A stretch of 16,328 nucleotides of DNA from Alphaproteobacteria bacterium (GTDB taxonomy: Bacteria > Pseudomonadota > Alphaproteobacteria > GCA-2731375). Each line of letters opens with the position of its first letter. Positions within the stretch are counted from its first letter, which is position 1. Location of the stretch: positions 1 through 16,328 of the forward strand of contig JASLMY010000102.1 of assembly GCA_030746295.1 (NCBI GenBank), in the 5' to 3' direction. The notes under the pieces were generated by a model. It was given only the letters and a program-made list of their open reading frames with translations. It was not told where the DNA came from and made no database searches. Position numbers and translations under genes: made by a program. This document shows, one piece after another, positions 1 to 8,247 of this stretch.

Positions 1-1212
1 CACCCGTGGCGCCGCCTCCATCTCCGCCACTGGATTGTAGCCGTAGATGCGCAGCTGGCCGGGTGGAAAGCCGTTTTGGAAATCGCCCTGCCGCTCCTTC
101 AAATGCTCGTCGCGGCGGCGCTGAGCCACCGGGTCGGCAAGCTGGAAGTGGCGGTCGGCGGCGCGAGAATACTCTTGCAGCCAGCTCGCCCGCTCGCGGC
201 GGATCGTCTGGTAGCGCAGTAATGCGGCCGGTAGATCGTCCGGCGCGGCGGCGATGGCGCGGCTGAGCACATGGCTGTCCTCGATACATTGCGCCGCCCC
301 CTAGGCATGGTGCGGCAGCATCGCGTGCGCCGCGTCGCCCAAGAGGGCGATCCGCGACTCGACCCAGGTCTCCAAGGGCTCACGGTCGCGTACCGCCGAG
401 CGCATCAGCCGGTCGGTCGCCAGGATGATGCTGCGGACGCGCGGATGCCAACCGTCGAAAGCGGCCAGCGCGTCCTCGACCCGGCCGGTAGCGGACCAGG
501 ATTCGATGCTGTCGTCATCCGATGGGACGATGCCGACCCAGTTCAGCTTGGCTCCGCCCGAGACGAAATAGTGGACGAAGCTTCGACCCGGACCCCACCA
601 CGTGCCCGAGACCCGGCCGATGTCGAGATCGGCGATACGTTCGGCATCGACGAGGCCCCGCCAGGCGGTGCTCGAGCGCTGTGGTTCGCCGTCGCCGAAG
701 AGCTGGGCACGGACCATCGAATGAATGCCATCGGCGCCGATCAGGGCATCGCCGGTCACCGTCTCCCCACTCTCCAAATGCACCGTCACCGCCGACGCCG
801 ACTGATCGAAGCCGATCGCACGGCAGCCAAGGCGGACTCTTTCCAGCCCCAACGAACGGACCAGAATCGCCAGCAGGTCGGCCCTATGAGCGTGGTAGTA
901 GGGCACGCCGAATTCTCGCACCGCGGCCTCGCCGAGGGGTGTCCAGAGAATCTGATCGCCGCTCTTGTAGGAACGAATGTCCAGGCCATCGGGCGCCACG
1001 GCGACCTCGGCCAGGGCTTCCGCAAGGCCCAACCAATGCAGCACATGTACGGCGTTCGGGCTGAGCTGTAGCCCGGCGCCGACTTCCTCCAGCGCCGGCG
1101 CCTGCTCTAGGAGCACGAAATCGATGCCGAGCCGCCGCAGCCCCAGCGCCGTCGCGACGCCGCCGATGCCGCCACCGACGATTACGATCCTCGGTCCGAT
1201 GCGCGTCTCCAT
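1..1212 (-). pseudogene. FAD-dependent aromatic-ring monooxygenase (salicylate hydroxylase-like), split by an in-frame TAG, 3' end off the window
   Basis: This is a group A flavoprotein monooxygenase of the UbiH/salicylate hydroxylase type, which uses NAD(P)H and O2 to hydroxylate an aromatic ring in the cytoplasm. The N-terminus carries the FAD dinucleotide fold (GGGIGG at residues 13-18, ribose-binding E36). The DG motif GADGIHSMVR lies at 159-168 and the second FAD motif GDAAHAMLP at 292-300. Codon 304 (positions 301-303) is TAG, exactly where relatives usually have Gln in 'AQGAAQ'. The same frame then stays open for 100 codons to the window edge and encodes the expected continuation (GAAQCIEDSHVLSRAI, later RIYGYNP). 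One C-to-T change of CAG would explain the break. I chose the ATG at 1212 because it directly precedes the FAD fold; upstream in-frame starts at 1239 and 1296 add atypical residues. The C-terminus seems nearly complete at the edge. It is either a recent pseudogene, a sequencing error or a readthrough gene. Its neighbour is the divergent AsmA-like gene. Confidence 0.8.
301..303 (-). other. In-frame amber codon interrupting the monooxygenase
   Basis: The minus strand reads GCC TAG GGG here. Both flanks encode conserved parts of the same protein in the same frame, so this is a nonsense substitution and not a frameshift. The presumed ancestral GCC CAG GGG contains CCAGG, whose inner C is the base that would have changed; cytosine deamination at a methylated CCWGG site is one possible cause (inference). 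Confidence 0.85.
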
Positions 1213-1253
1213 TCGAATGCTCGCCCCGGGGCTACCCATGTCTGCGGGCGTGG

Positions 1254-1282
1254 ATAATGACGGAGCCGACGGCGGCCAACAA
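1254..1282 (-). promoter_or_regulatory. Weak candidate promoter for the monooxygenase
   Basis: On the minus strand a TTGTTG box (1277-1282) is followed after 17 nt by CATTAT (1254-1259). The matches to sigma70 consensus are 3/6 and 4/6. Transcription would start about 35 nt upstream of the ATG at 1212. This is plausible only from its position. Confidence 0.25.
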
Positions 1283-1314
1283 GCCGTTCCGCGCACGGCC
1301 CGACTAACGCAGGT

Positions 1315-1346
1315 TTGATCGTCTCGGCGCTACATACTGTTAAGAT
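1315..1346 (+). promoter_or_regulatory. Weak candidate promoter region for the AsmA-like gene
   Basis: The most AT-rich stretch of the divergent intergenic region lies here: TTGATC at 1315-1320, then CATACT at 1333-1338 and TAAGAT at 1341-1346. Neither pair has ideal spacing (12 or 20 nt), so the exact boxes are uncertain. The possible ribosome site for the downstream gene is AGAGG at 1386-1390, 13 nt before the ATG. Confidence 0.25.
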
Positions 1347-1403
1347 GCGGCGGCGCCTTGGCTCCTCGCGCAAGCACATGCCGGCAGAGGTCCGACCCGT
1401 TCG

Positions 1404-4400
1404 ATGAAGAAGCTCCTGAAACGGCTCTCGGCGGGACTTGTGGTCCTGTTTCTACTGCTCGGCGCCGGGCTCGCCTTGGCGCCCTACGTCGTCGAGCCGA
1501 ACGCCTACAAGGAAGATATTCGGGACCAGGTGGCGGCGGCGACCGGGCGGCCGCTCTTCATCGACGGTGATATCTCGATCGCACTGCTGCCCGTGCCACG
1601 GCTTCGAATCGCCGGCCTGCGCTTTCCCGACGATACCGGTGCCGGCGCCGAGGGCCAGGCGATGGCGACGGTCGAGGCGATCGAGGCTCGGCTCGACTGG
1701 CTGCCGTTGTTGACGGGTACGGTGCGGCTCGCGGAAGTCATGCTGCGCAAGCCGCGGCTGCGCCTCGAACGCCGCGTGGACGGTGGCGCCAACTGGGAAA
1801 TGCGCCTTGGGCAGACCGACGCGGGCGAAGTCACCTTGCCGACGGTCGCGATGCCGCGTCTTCGCGTCGAGGACGGATCGATCCGCTACGTCGACGCGGC
1901 GGCCGGCATCGACGAACGCGTCGAGGCGTTGGAGGCGACGCTCGCCGCCCAAGACCTATTACATGGCCCCTATCAAATCGAAGCGAAAGCGACCAGGCGG
2001 CGGCAGCCCCTCACGCTCGCCGCCGCTCTTGGCCGGCGAACGGCAAGAGGACCGCTACCGCTCGAGGCACGCCTCGAGGGCCTGAGCGTCCGGTTGGATC
2101 TCGAAGGCGAGCTGGCGGCACCGATTGCCAGCGGCGAGTTTCGCCTGTCGGTGCGCGCGCAGGCGGCGGAGCCGGCCCGGACGATGGCCGCACTGGGCCA
2201 GACCCTGCCGCCCGGGCTGTCGGGACCGCTGAACCTCTCCGCAGAGGTTCGGCGTGTGGGGCAGGCCATCCGGGCGGAGCCCTTGGCGCTCACCGCCGGT
2301 CCGACCCGCGTCGAAGGCGGTGTCGTGCTCACCCTGGCCGAGAAACCAGACCTTCGCGTCCGCCTCGATATCGGCGAGATCGCATTGGAGCCGCTGTTGG
2401 CCGTGGTCGGACGATCCGAGGCGGGGAGGCCCGGGACGGGGCCCTCCGACGTGCCACGACTTACCCTGCCCGAGAACTTGTCGCTGCAACTGCGACTCGG
2501 CCTCGAGGCCCTGACCTGGAAGGGAGAGGCGGTCCGTGACGCCGCCCTGCAGGCGAGGCTGGCTGATGCCCGGCTCAAAATCGAGGACTTTCGGGCGCGG
2601 CTCCCGGGCGATGGCCGGATCCGTCTTTCCGGTGCGCTGGAGACCACTGCCGGCAAACCGCGCTTTGCCGGCGAACTCAATGGTGAGCTCCGCGATACGG
2701 CCGCCCTGCTGGGGTGGCTCGGGGTGCCGCTCGCCGGCGTCGAGAAGGGCCGCCTCGGCCGTTCCAGCATCGAGGCCGTGGTCGAGGTCACGAGCGACAA
2801 GGTGGCTGCCACGGCGCTGGCGATGCGCCTCGACGAGACGACGCTATCCGGTACCGTGACTGTCGGCCTCGGCCCCCGCCCGGACGCCGAGATCGACCTC
2901 GTCGTCGATCGGATCGACCTGGATTCCTATCGCGGCGAGGTCGGCGGGCGGAATGCGGACGTGGAGGCGCCCCCCACGACGGCACCTGCCGGCCTGCTTG
3001 CGACCCTGGCGCCGCTCGCCTCTTTCGACGGCGCGATCCGTCTCGCCGTTGGCGAGGTCGTACACAATCGCCAGCGGATCGTCGGGGCTCGGCTCGCCGC
3101 CCGGTTGGCCGACGGCACCCTGACCCTACACGAGCTCGGCGCCGACGACCTGGCCGGGGCCAGTTTGGCTTTCGACGGACGGCTATCCGGCATCGGCGGG
3201 ACGCCGTCCTTCGATCTCAACTACGCCATCAAGGCCTCGGAGGCGCACGGGTTGATCAGCTTGATCGAGCCCGAGGTCGCCGGGGAGGCCGGAGAATGGG
3301 GTGCGGTCGAGATTACCGGGGCGGCCCGCGGCGACGAAGCCCTGGTCGAGTTGAAGACGGCGGCGCGGCTCGCCGGTGTCGTCGCCTCGCTCGAGGGCAA
3401 CGTCGGGCTCACTGCCGGCGCTCCGGTCGATATCGCACTCGATCTCGAGGCGGACCAGCCGCGCCGCCTACTCGGGCTCCTGGGCCTGGCGTCGCCCGTG
3501 GATCTCGGCCGGATCGAGCTGCGACTCGATGCCAAGGGCAATGCCGAGGCGGCGAAAGTGACGGGTGCCGCCTCGCTGCTCGGCGGCCGGGCGATGCTCG
3601 CCGGAGAGCTGAAGGGAATTGCGGAAGAGCCCGAGGTTCGGCTGCGGCTGACCGCCGAGCACCCCCGTGCGTACGACCTGCTGCAAGTGCTGGCGCCGGA
3701 TTACCGGCCCGCTGCCGGTGTCGAGCTCGGGGCGCTGCATCTTGCGGCGGACATTGCCGGTGGCGCCGACCGCCTGACCTTCCGGGAGCTCGACCTCCGC
3801 CTCGGCGACAGTGCGCTGTCGGGATCGGCGAGCATTGCGGCCGCGGCCAGGCAGGCCGAGCTGCGACTTCGCGTGGCCAGACTGGACCTCGATGCGGTGT
3901 TGCCGAAGCGCCAAACCGACGCGCCGGTGGCACCGGGTCCCGTTGCCGAGGGCGCTGGCTTCGCCCTGCCGGCTGACCTCGGCCTCGAGCTCGACTTGAG
4001 CGCTGCCGAAATCGGCTGGCGCGGCGAAAAGGTTCGCGATCTCGTCGTCAAGGCGGCGTTGCAGCAGGGCATAGTCACCTTCGAGCGACTCTCGGCGCTC
4101 CTACCGGCCGAAACACGGATCGCCCTCGACGGCGCCAGCAGGCCAGGCGATGGGGGACCGCGGTTCAGCGGCAACATGGAGCTCGCCTCCGCCAACCTCG
4201 CCCGGCTCTTGACCTGGCTCGGAGCCGCGCCCGCTGGCCTGCCGGCGGACAGGCTCGGCGGCCTCATGCTCACAAGCCGGGTTGAGGGCGATGCCAGTGA
4301 GATCGTGCTCGACGAGTTGGCGGCCCGGCTCGACGATTCCGAGGCCAAGGGACGCATCTCGCTCGGCTTCGGGCCCCGCCCGCGACTCGACGCCGAGCTC

Positions 4401-7400
4401 GCCGTCGACGGCCTCGACGTCGACGGCTATCTGCCGCGGCCGCCGGCCGGGGCGGAGAAGGGCGAAGAAGCGGCGGCGGTGACGGACGTCGACGGCCTGT
4501 TGGCGCAATTGGCGCCGCTCGCCGAAGTCGACGGCTCGCTGAAACTCACCCTCGGCCGGGCCGTCTTGCGGGGCCAACGACTAACCGGAGCCGAGCTGGC
4601 ATTGGCCTTGGAGGCGGGCGATCTTCGCGTCTCGAAGCTTGCCGTCGACGATCTGGCCGGTGCCAGGCTTGCCGTCAGCGGTGCCCTGATGGGCTTGGGC
4701 GGAACGCCGGCCTTCGAGCTGTCCTACGAGCTCGAGGCGGCGGAGGCCCAAGGCCTCGTGGCGCTGTTCGATGCCGGCGCCAAGGCGCCGAGCGAAGGCT
4801 ATGGCGCCATTCGAATTGCCGGCCGGGGTCGCGGCGACGGCGATGGCGTCGAGCTCGATGGCGAGGCGGCGTTTGTCGGGGCGACGGCGGCGCTCGGGGC
4901 CCGTGTCGGATTTCAGCCTGGCGCGCCGGTGACGCTCGATGCCGAGCTGGAAGCGCCCGATCCCGGTCGATTGCTGGCCCTCGTCGGCGCGCCGCCGGTT
5001 GCCGCCAGCGGCCCGTTGACGGCGGTCGTCAAGGCGAAGGGTGTCGCCGAGAAGGCGGCGTTCGAGGCCGAGCTGCGGTTCGGCCAGGCGCGGCTCGATC
5101 TCGACGGAGGCATAGAGACCGTCGAGGGCCAACCGCGACTGGACGCCGCCTTCGATGCCGGGCATCCGAGGCTGGCCTCGCTTCTGCAGAGCTTCGGCGT
5201 CGATCTTAGCCGTGGCGACGAGGGTCGGCTCGGGGCCCTGCGCCTGACCGGGCACGTGCAGGCGAAGGCGGGCGGCCTCGTCCTCGGCCGTCTCGCAGGT
5301 GGAATCGCGGCCGCCCGGATCAGCGAGGGCAAGGTCGTATTCTCAGCCTCACCGACCGAAGGTCACAGCGCCAGCCTGCGCCTCGACCGGCTCGATCTCG
5401 ACCCGATCCTGACCGCTTTCGCCGGCGGCGGATCCGTCGAGGGCGAAACGGGCACGATGCCTGCTTTCGCTCTGCCCGAGGCGTTGAAGGCGGGCCTCGA
5501 TCTTCGCGTCGCGACGCTCCGTTGGCAAAACCGGGAACTGAGCGGCGTCGCCGTCGAGGCCGAGTTGGAGGCGGGCCGGCTACACCTCCGGAAAGCCGTC
5601 AGCCGGCTGCCCGGCAACGGTCGCGTGTCGCTTTCCGGCGTCGTGACGGCGGCCAAGGCAGCTCCGGTTTTCGAAGGCCGGCTGTCGCTCGATCAGAAGG
5701 ATCTTCGTCCGCTCCTGAAGTGGGCGGAGGTTGCGCCGCCGCGGGTTGGCAAGGAACGACTTCGCCGCCTTGTGGCTTCGAGTGCGGTGCGCGCTGATGC
5801 CGAAAGCCTCGCGCTCTCCGATTTGAAGCTCCGGCTCGACGACAGCACGCTGACGGGGAAGCTTCTATTCCGACCTGGACCGCGGCCGTGGATTGGCGGC
5901 GAGCTTCGGCTCGACGGTATCGCGCTCGACGACTACGTGCCCGAGGCCTCGTCCGGGAAGGGGCCGAAGGCCTCTCCCCTGGCGCCACTCGCCGGCCTGG
6001 ATGGCGAGCTCGGGCTGCGGGCCGGCGAGATCGTCTGGCAGGGCCGCTCCGTCCGCGATGTCTGGACGCGGCTGGCGCTTCGGGCGGGCCAATTGGAGAT
6101 CCAGGAGCTTCGGATCGGCAACCTCGGCGGCGGTGTGCTCGAGGCGGGCGGCAAGATCCGCGATCTCGCCGGCAAGCCCCGCTTCGAGCTCGGCTACAGC
6201 CTGAACGTCAAGGCGGTCGGCGGCCTCGTCCGCTTTCTCGATCCGGCGCGGCCCCCGCCCCGGCCGGCCATCGGGCCGCTGGCGCTGTCGGGCAGTGCCC
6301 AAGGTGGCCTCGCGGCGGTCGATTGGCGGGCGCGGCTCTCGATCGGCCAGGCCCGCGCCGAATTGGATGGCAGCCTCGCCGGTCTCGACGGCACGCCGTC
6401 CTATGGCCTGAACTACGACCTCGAGGCGCCGGACGCCGGCCCACTCTTCGCCTTGGCCGCCGTGACGCCGCCGCTGCCGCCGGCCAAGCTCGGCGCGGTC
6501 AGGGCAGCGGGGCGCATCGACGGCAGTGCCGCCCGAATCGCAATCGATACGACGATAGCGGCGCTCGGCGCCAACGCGGTGGTCAAGGGCACGGCTGGCC
6601 TCGCCGCCGGGGCGCCGGTGGTGTTGGAGGCACAACTCGACGCCGACGACGCGGCGCCGATGCTGGCGCTGGCCGGGGCGAGCCCGCCGGCCGACCTCGG
6701 TGCCGTCTCGGTTCGCCTCAAGGCCGAGGGCACCGCTGCCCAGGCCCGGTTCGAGGCGTCGGGGCGTCTCGCCGGCGGCGAAGTGACGGCGGACGGGGTG
6801 CTGCGAGGGCTCGACTCGGCACCCGACTACGACCTCCGGTTCAGCGCCGCCCACCCCGAGCTCTATCGGCTGATCCGGACCGTCCAGGCCGACTATGTAG
6901 CGGCCGGCGGCAGCCGACTGGGCGCCGTCCGTGCAGCCGGCCAGGTGACCGGCGGCGCCGACGGGCTGGCGGTATCCGCTCTCGACCTGGCCTTCGGGGA
7001 GAGCCGCGTCGGCGGTGATCTGCGCCTCCACTTCGATTCCGTGCGCCCGCGCCTGATCGCCGGCTTGAATGCCGGGAGACTGGACCTGAGGCCATTGCTG
7101 CCGGCCGAGGGGCGCGGGCGTCAGGGGCGCAGCGACAGGGTCTTTTCGAGGGAGCCGTTGCCCTTCGATCGATTGCAGGCGGTCGACGCCAAGATCAAGC
7201 TACGCGCCAAGGAGCTGCTGACCGCCGATCTGGCACTCAGGGACGTCACCGTCGACGCCATCCTCGAAGGCGGCCGGCTCGTCGTCGAGCCGTTCGATGC
7301 CCGGGTCGGTGGCGGCGTGCTGACGGGTGCTCTACAGGTGGCGACCAAGCCGGATGCCGCGCCGACGATGGTGACGCAGCTCAGGGTCGACAAGCTGGAC

Positions 7401-8207
7401 CTTGCCACCATGCTGCGGGATTTGGGCGAAAAGGGCGGCATGAGGGGCAAGCTCGACGGCATGATCGACTTGCAGGGCCAGGGTCGCTCGGTGGCCGAGC
7501 TGATGGCCGGCCTGAACGGCCATACCAGCCTGGTCGTCGGCCGGGGGCGGATCGACAACCAGTATATCGATCTGATCGGTGCCGATCTGTCCGGCAATCC
7601 GCTGGATCTGTTGAACCCCCTCGCGGCCAAGGAGAGGTACACCGAGGTCAATTGCGCCGTTGGCCGCTTCAACGTCGCCGGCGGCCTGGCCCGGATCCAA
7701 GACATGGTCTTCGATACGACACGGATGACGGTCGTCGGCGAGGGCGAGGTCAACCTTCGGAACGAGGCGCTGAGGATCGGCTTGAAGCCGTCACCCAAGG
7801 GCCCAGTCGGCGACCAGCTGGCGGGCCGGCTAGGCCTCTCGCTCGGCAATTTGGTCAGGCCTTTCAAGCTGGGCGGCACGCTGGTGCGGCCGCGTCTGGC
7901 GATCGATCCGGCCGCCTCGGCAATCCTCCTCAGCCGGGCGCTGGGTGGTGCCGTGCTGAGGGGGCCGGCCGGGATCGCCGCCGCCTTGCTGACGCCGTCG
8001 GGAACCGGCAATCCATGCCTCGAGGCGATTGAAGCGGCCAAGACCGGCGTCCGGGCACCCGCCGGGCGGCAAGAGCCAGCGGCCAAGGAACCGGATGCGA
8101 CCATACCGCGGTTGCCTTCGCCCGGTGACATTCTCAACAAGCCGGCCGAGAAGACGGTGGAGGATCTCCAAAAGAAGCTGCTGGAGCAGCTTCTCAGGCG
8201 GAAGTAG
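1404..8207 (+). CDS. Giant AsmA-family envelope protein with three tandem ~500-residue units
   Basis: The product has 2267 residues, far longer than AsmA (about 620 aa) or YhdP and TamB (about 1260 aa). A hydrophobic segment at residues 9-29, after two basic clusters, should anchor it in the inner membrane with the rest in the periplasm. Residues 1-350 are a typical AsmA N-terminus (VEPNAYKEDIRDQVAAATGR). Three homologous units begin at residues 355, 855 and 1357 with an LPxxL signature, followed by W-x-[GN]-[ER] (W372, W872, W1374) and later by a GPRP motif and an LAPLA motif (residues 535, 1036, 1526). Residues from about 1903 form the C-terminal AsmA domain (MIDLQGQGRSVAELMAGLNG, then GRGRIDN). 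The tail (about 2190-2267) is Pro/Ala-rich and ends in a basic helix. AsmA-like proteins such as YhdP, TamB and YdbH are beta-groove proteins that move phospholipids to the outer membrane; the same role here is inferred. No frameshift is visible. The ATG at 1404 gives the expected MKK-hydrophobic start. Confidence 0.93.
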   Translation: MKKLLKRLSAGLVVLFLLLGAGLALAPYVVEPNAYKEDIRDQVAAATGRPLFIDGDISIALLPVPRLRIAGLRFPDDTGAGAEGQAMATVEAIEARLDWLPLLTGTVRLAEVMLRKPRLRLERRVDGGANWEMRLGQTDAGEVTLPTVAMPRLRVEDGSIRYVDAAAGIDERVEALEATLAAQDLLHGPYQIEAKATRRRQPLTLAAALGRRTARGPLPLEARLEGLSVRLDLEGELAAPIASGEFRLSVRAQAAEPARTMAALGQTLPPGLSGPLNLSAEVRRVGQAIRAEPLALTAGPTRVEGGVVLTLAEKPDLRVRLDIGEIALEPLLAVVGRSEAGRPGTGPSDVPRLTLPENLSLQLRLGLEALTWKGEAVRDAALQARLADARLKIEDFRARLPGDGRIRLSGALETTAGKPRFAGELNGELRDTAALLGWLGVPLAGVEKGRLGRSSIEAVVEVTSDKVAATALAMRLDETTLSGTVTVGLGPRPDAEIDLVVDRIDLDSYRGEVGGRNADVEAPPTTAPAGLLATLAPLASFDGAIRLAVGEVVHNRQRIVGARLAARLADGTLTLHELGADDLAGASLAFDGRLSGIGGTPSFDLNYAIKASEAHGLISLIEPEVAGEAGEWGAVEITGAARGDEALVELKTAARLAGVVASLEGNVGLTAGAPVDIALDLEADQPRRLLGLLGLASPVDLGRIELRLDAKGNAEAAKVTGAASLLGGRAMLAGELKGIAEEPEVRLRLTAEHPRAYDLLQVLAPDYRPAAGVELGALHLAADIAGGADRLTFRELDLRLGDSALSGSASIAAAARQAELRLRVARLDLDAVLPKRQTDAPVAPGPVAEGAGFALPADLGLELDLSAAEIGWRGEKVRDLVVKAALQQGIVTFERLSALLPAETRIALDGASRPGDGGPRFSGNMELASANLARLLTWLGAAPAGLPADRLGGLMLTSRVEGDASEIVLDELAARLDDSEAKGRISLGFGPRPRLDAELAVDGLDVDGYLPRPPAGAEKGEEAAAVTDVDGLLAQLAPLAEVDGSLKLTLGRAVLRGQRLTGAELALALEAGDLRVSKLAVDDLAGARLAVSGALMGLGGTPAFELSYELEAAEAQGLVALFDAGAKAPSEGYGAIRIAGRGRGDGDGVELDGEAAFVGATAALGARVGFQPGAPVTLDAELEAPDPGRLLALVGAPPVAASGPLTAVVKAKGVAEKAAFEAELRFGQARLDLDGGIETVEGQPRLDAAFDAGHPRLASLLQSFGVDLSRGDEGRLGALRLTGHVQAKAGGLVLGRLAGGIAAARISEGKVVFSASPTEGHSASLRLDRLDLDPILTAFAGGGSVEGETGTMPAFALPEALKAGLDLRVATLRWQNRELSGVAVEAELEAGRLHLRKAVSRLPGNGRVSLSGVVTAAKAAPVFEGRLSLDQKDLRPLLKWAEVAPPRVGKERLRRLVASSAVRADAESLALSDLKLRLDDSTLTGKLLFRPGPRPWIGGELRLDGIALDDYVPEASSGKGPKASPLAPLAGLDGELGLRAGEIVWQGRSVRDVWTRLALRAGQLEIQELRIGNLGGGVLEAGGKIRDLAGKPRFELGYSLNVKAVGGLVRFLDPARPPPRPAIGPLALSGSAQGGLAAVDWRARLSIGQARAELDGSLAGLDGTPSYGLNYDLEAPDAGPLFALAAVTPPLPPAKLGAVRAAGRIDGSAARIAIDTTIAALGANAVVKGTAGLAAGAPVVLEAQLDADDAAPMLALAGASPPADLGAVSVRLKAEGTAAQARFEASGRLAGGEVTADGVLRGLDSAPDYDLRFSAAHPELYRLIRTVQADYVAAGGSRLGAVRAAGQVTGGADGLAVSALDLAFGESRVGGDLRLHFDSVRPRLIAGLNAGRLDLRPLLPAEGRGRQGRSDRVFSREPLPFDRLQAVDAKIKLRAKELLTADLALRDVTVDAILEGGRLVVEPFDARVGGGVLTGALQVATKPDAAPTMVTQLRVDKLDLATMLRDLGEKGGMRGKLDGMIDLQGQGRSVAELMAGLNGHTSLVVGRGRIDNQYIDLIGADLSGNPLDLLNPLAAKERYTEVNCAVGRFNVAGGLARIQDMVFDTTRMTVVGEGEVNLRNEALRIGLKPSPKGPVGDQLAGRLGLSLGNLVRPFKLGGTLVRPRLAIDPAASAILLSRALGGAVLRGPAGIAAALLTPSGTGNPCLEAIEAAKTGVRAPAGRQEPAAKEPDATIPRLPSPGDILNKPAEKTVEDLQKKLLEQLLRRK
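2466..7109 (+). repeat. Three tandem ~500-aa coding repeats inside the AsmA-like gene
   Basis: Units run from residue 355 to 854 (2466-3965), 855 to 1356 (3966-5471) and 1357 to 1902 (5472-7109). Landmarks recur in the same order: LPxxL, W-x-[GN]-[ER], LPGxGR or an equivalent, GPRP, a Y-containing end (YRG, YLP, YVP), LAPLAxxDG, a G-P-x-F-[DE]-L-x-Y block, AGAPV, and a closing LDLD or LDLRP segment. Start-to-start spacing is 500 and 502 residues. Within each unit the first half (from the W motif) and the second half (from LAPLA) also resemble each other, for example W1374 QNR and W1545 QGR, 171 residues apart. The similarity is clear in protein and much weaker in DNA, so the duplications look old. 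Confidence 0.8.
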
Positions 8208-8233
8208 GCTCGGCGTCCGCCGAAATTCGTGGA

Positions 8234-8239
8234 AAGGAA
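8234..8239 (+). promoter_or_regulatory. Ribosome binding site of the OYE-type gene
   Basis: AAGGAA lies 8 nt before the ATG at 8248. It decides the start: the reading frame is open much further upstream, into the AsmA-like gene, but that extension is a shadow. Confidence 0.75.
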
Positions 8240-8247
8240 CCCGCCGT

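Noticed and set aside
271..1071. Plus-strand open frame opposite the broken monooxygenase
   Set aside because: The minus strand carries clear FAD-enzyme motifs throughout, so this is the antisense shadow.
2714..3976. Plus-strand open frame of 420 codons in another frame of the AsmA-like gene
   Set aside because: Arg/Gly-rich low-complexity translation is typical of an alternative frame in GC-rich DNA.
5865..7031. Minus-strand open frame of 388 codons opposite AsmA unit 3
   Set aside because: Its composition mirrors the codon bias of the plus-strand gene, and it has no motif or start signal.
1404..8207. AsmA-like gene as a repeat-toxin or adhesin
   Set aside because: It has an uncleaved N-terminal anchor, an AsmA N-terminus and a classic AsmA C-terminal domain, and no toxin or adhesin motifs.
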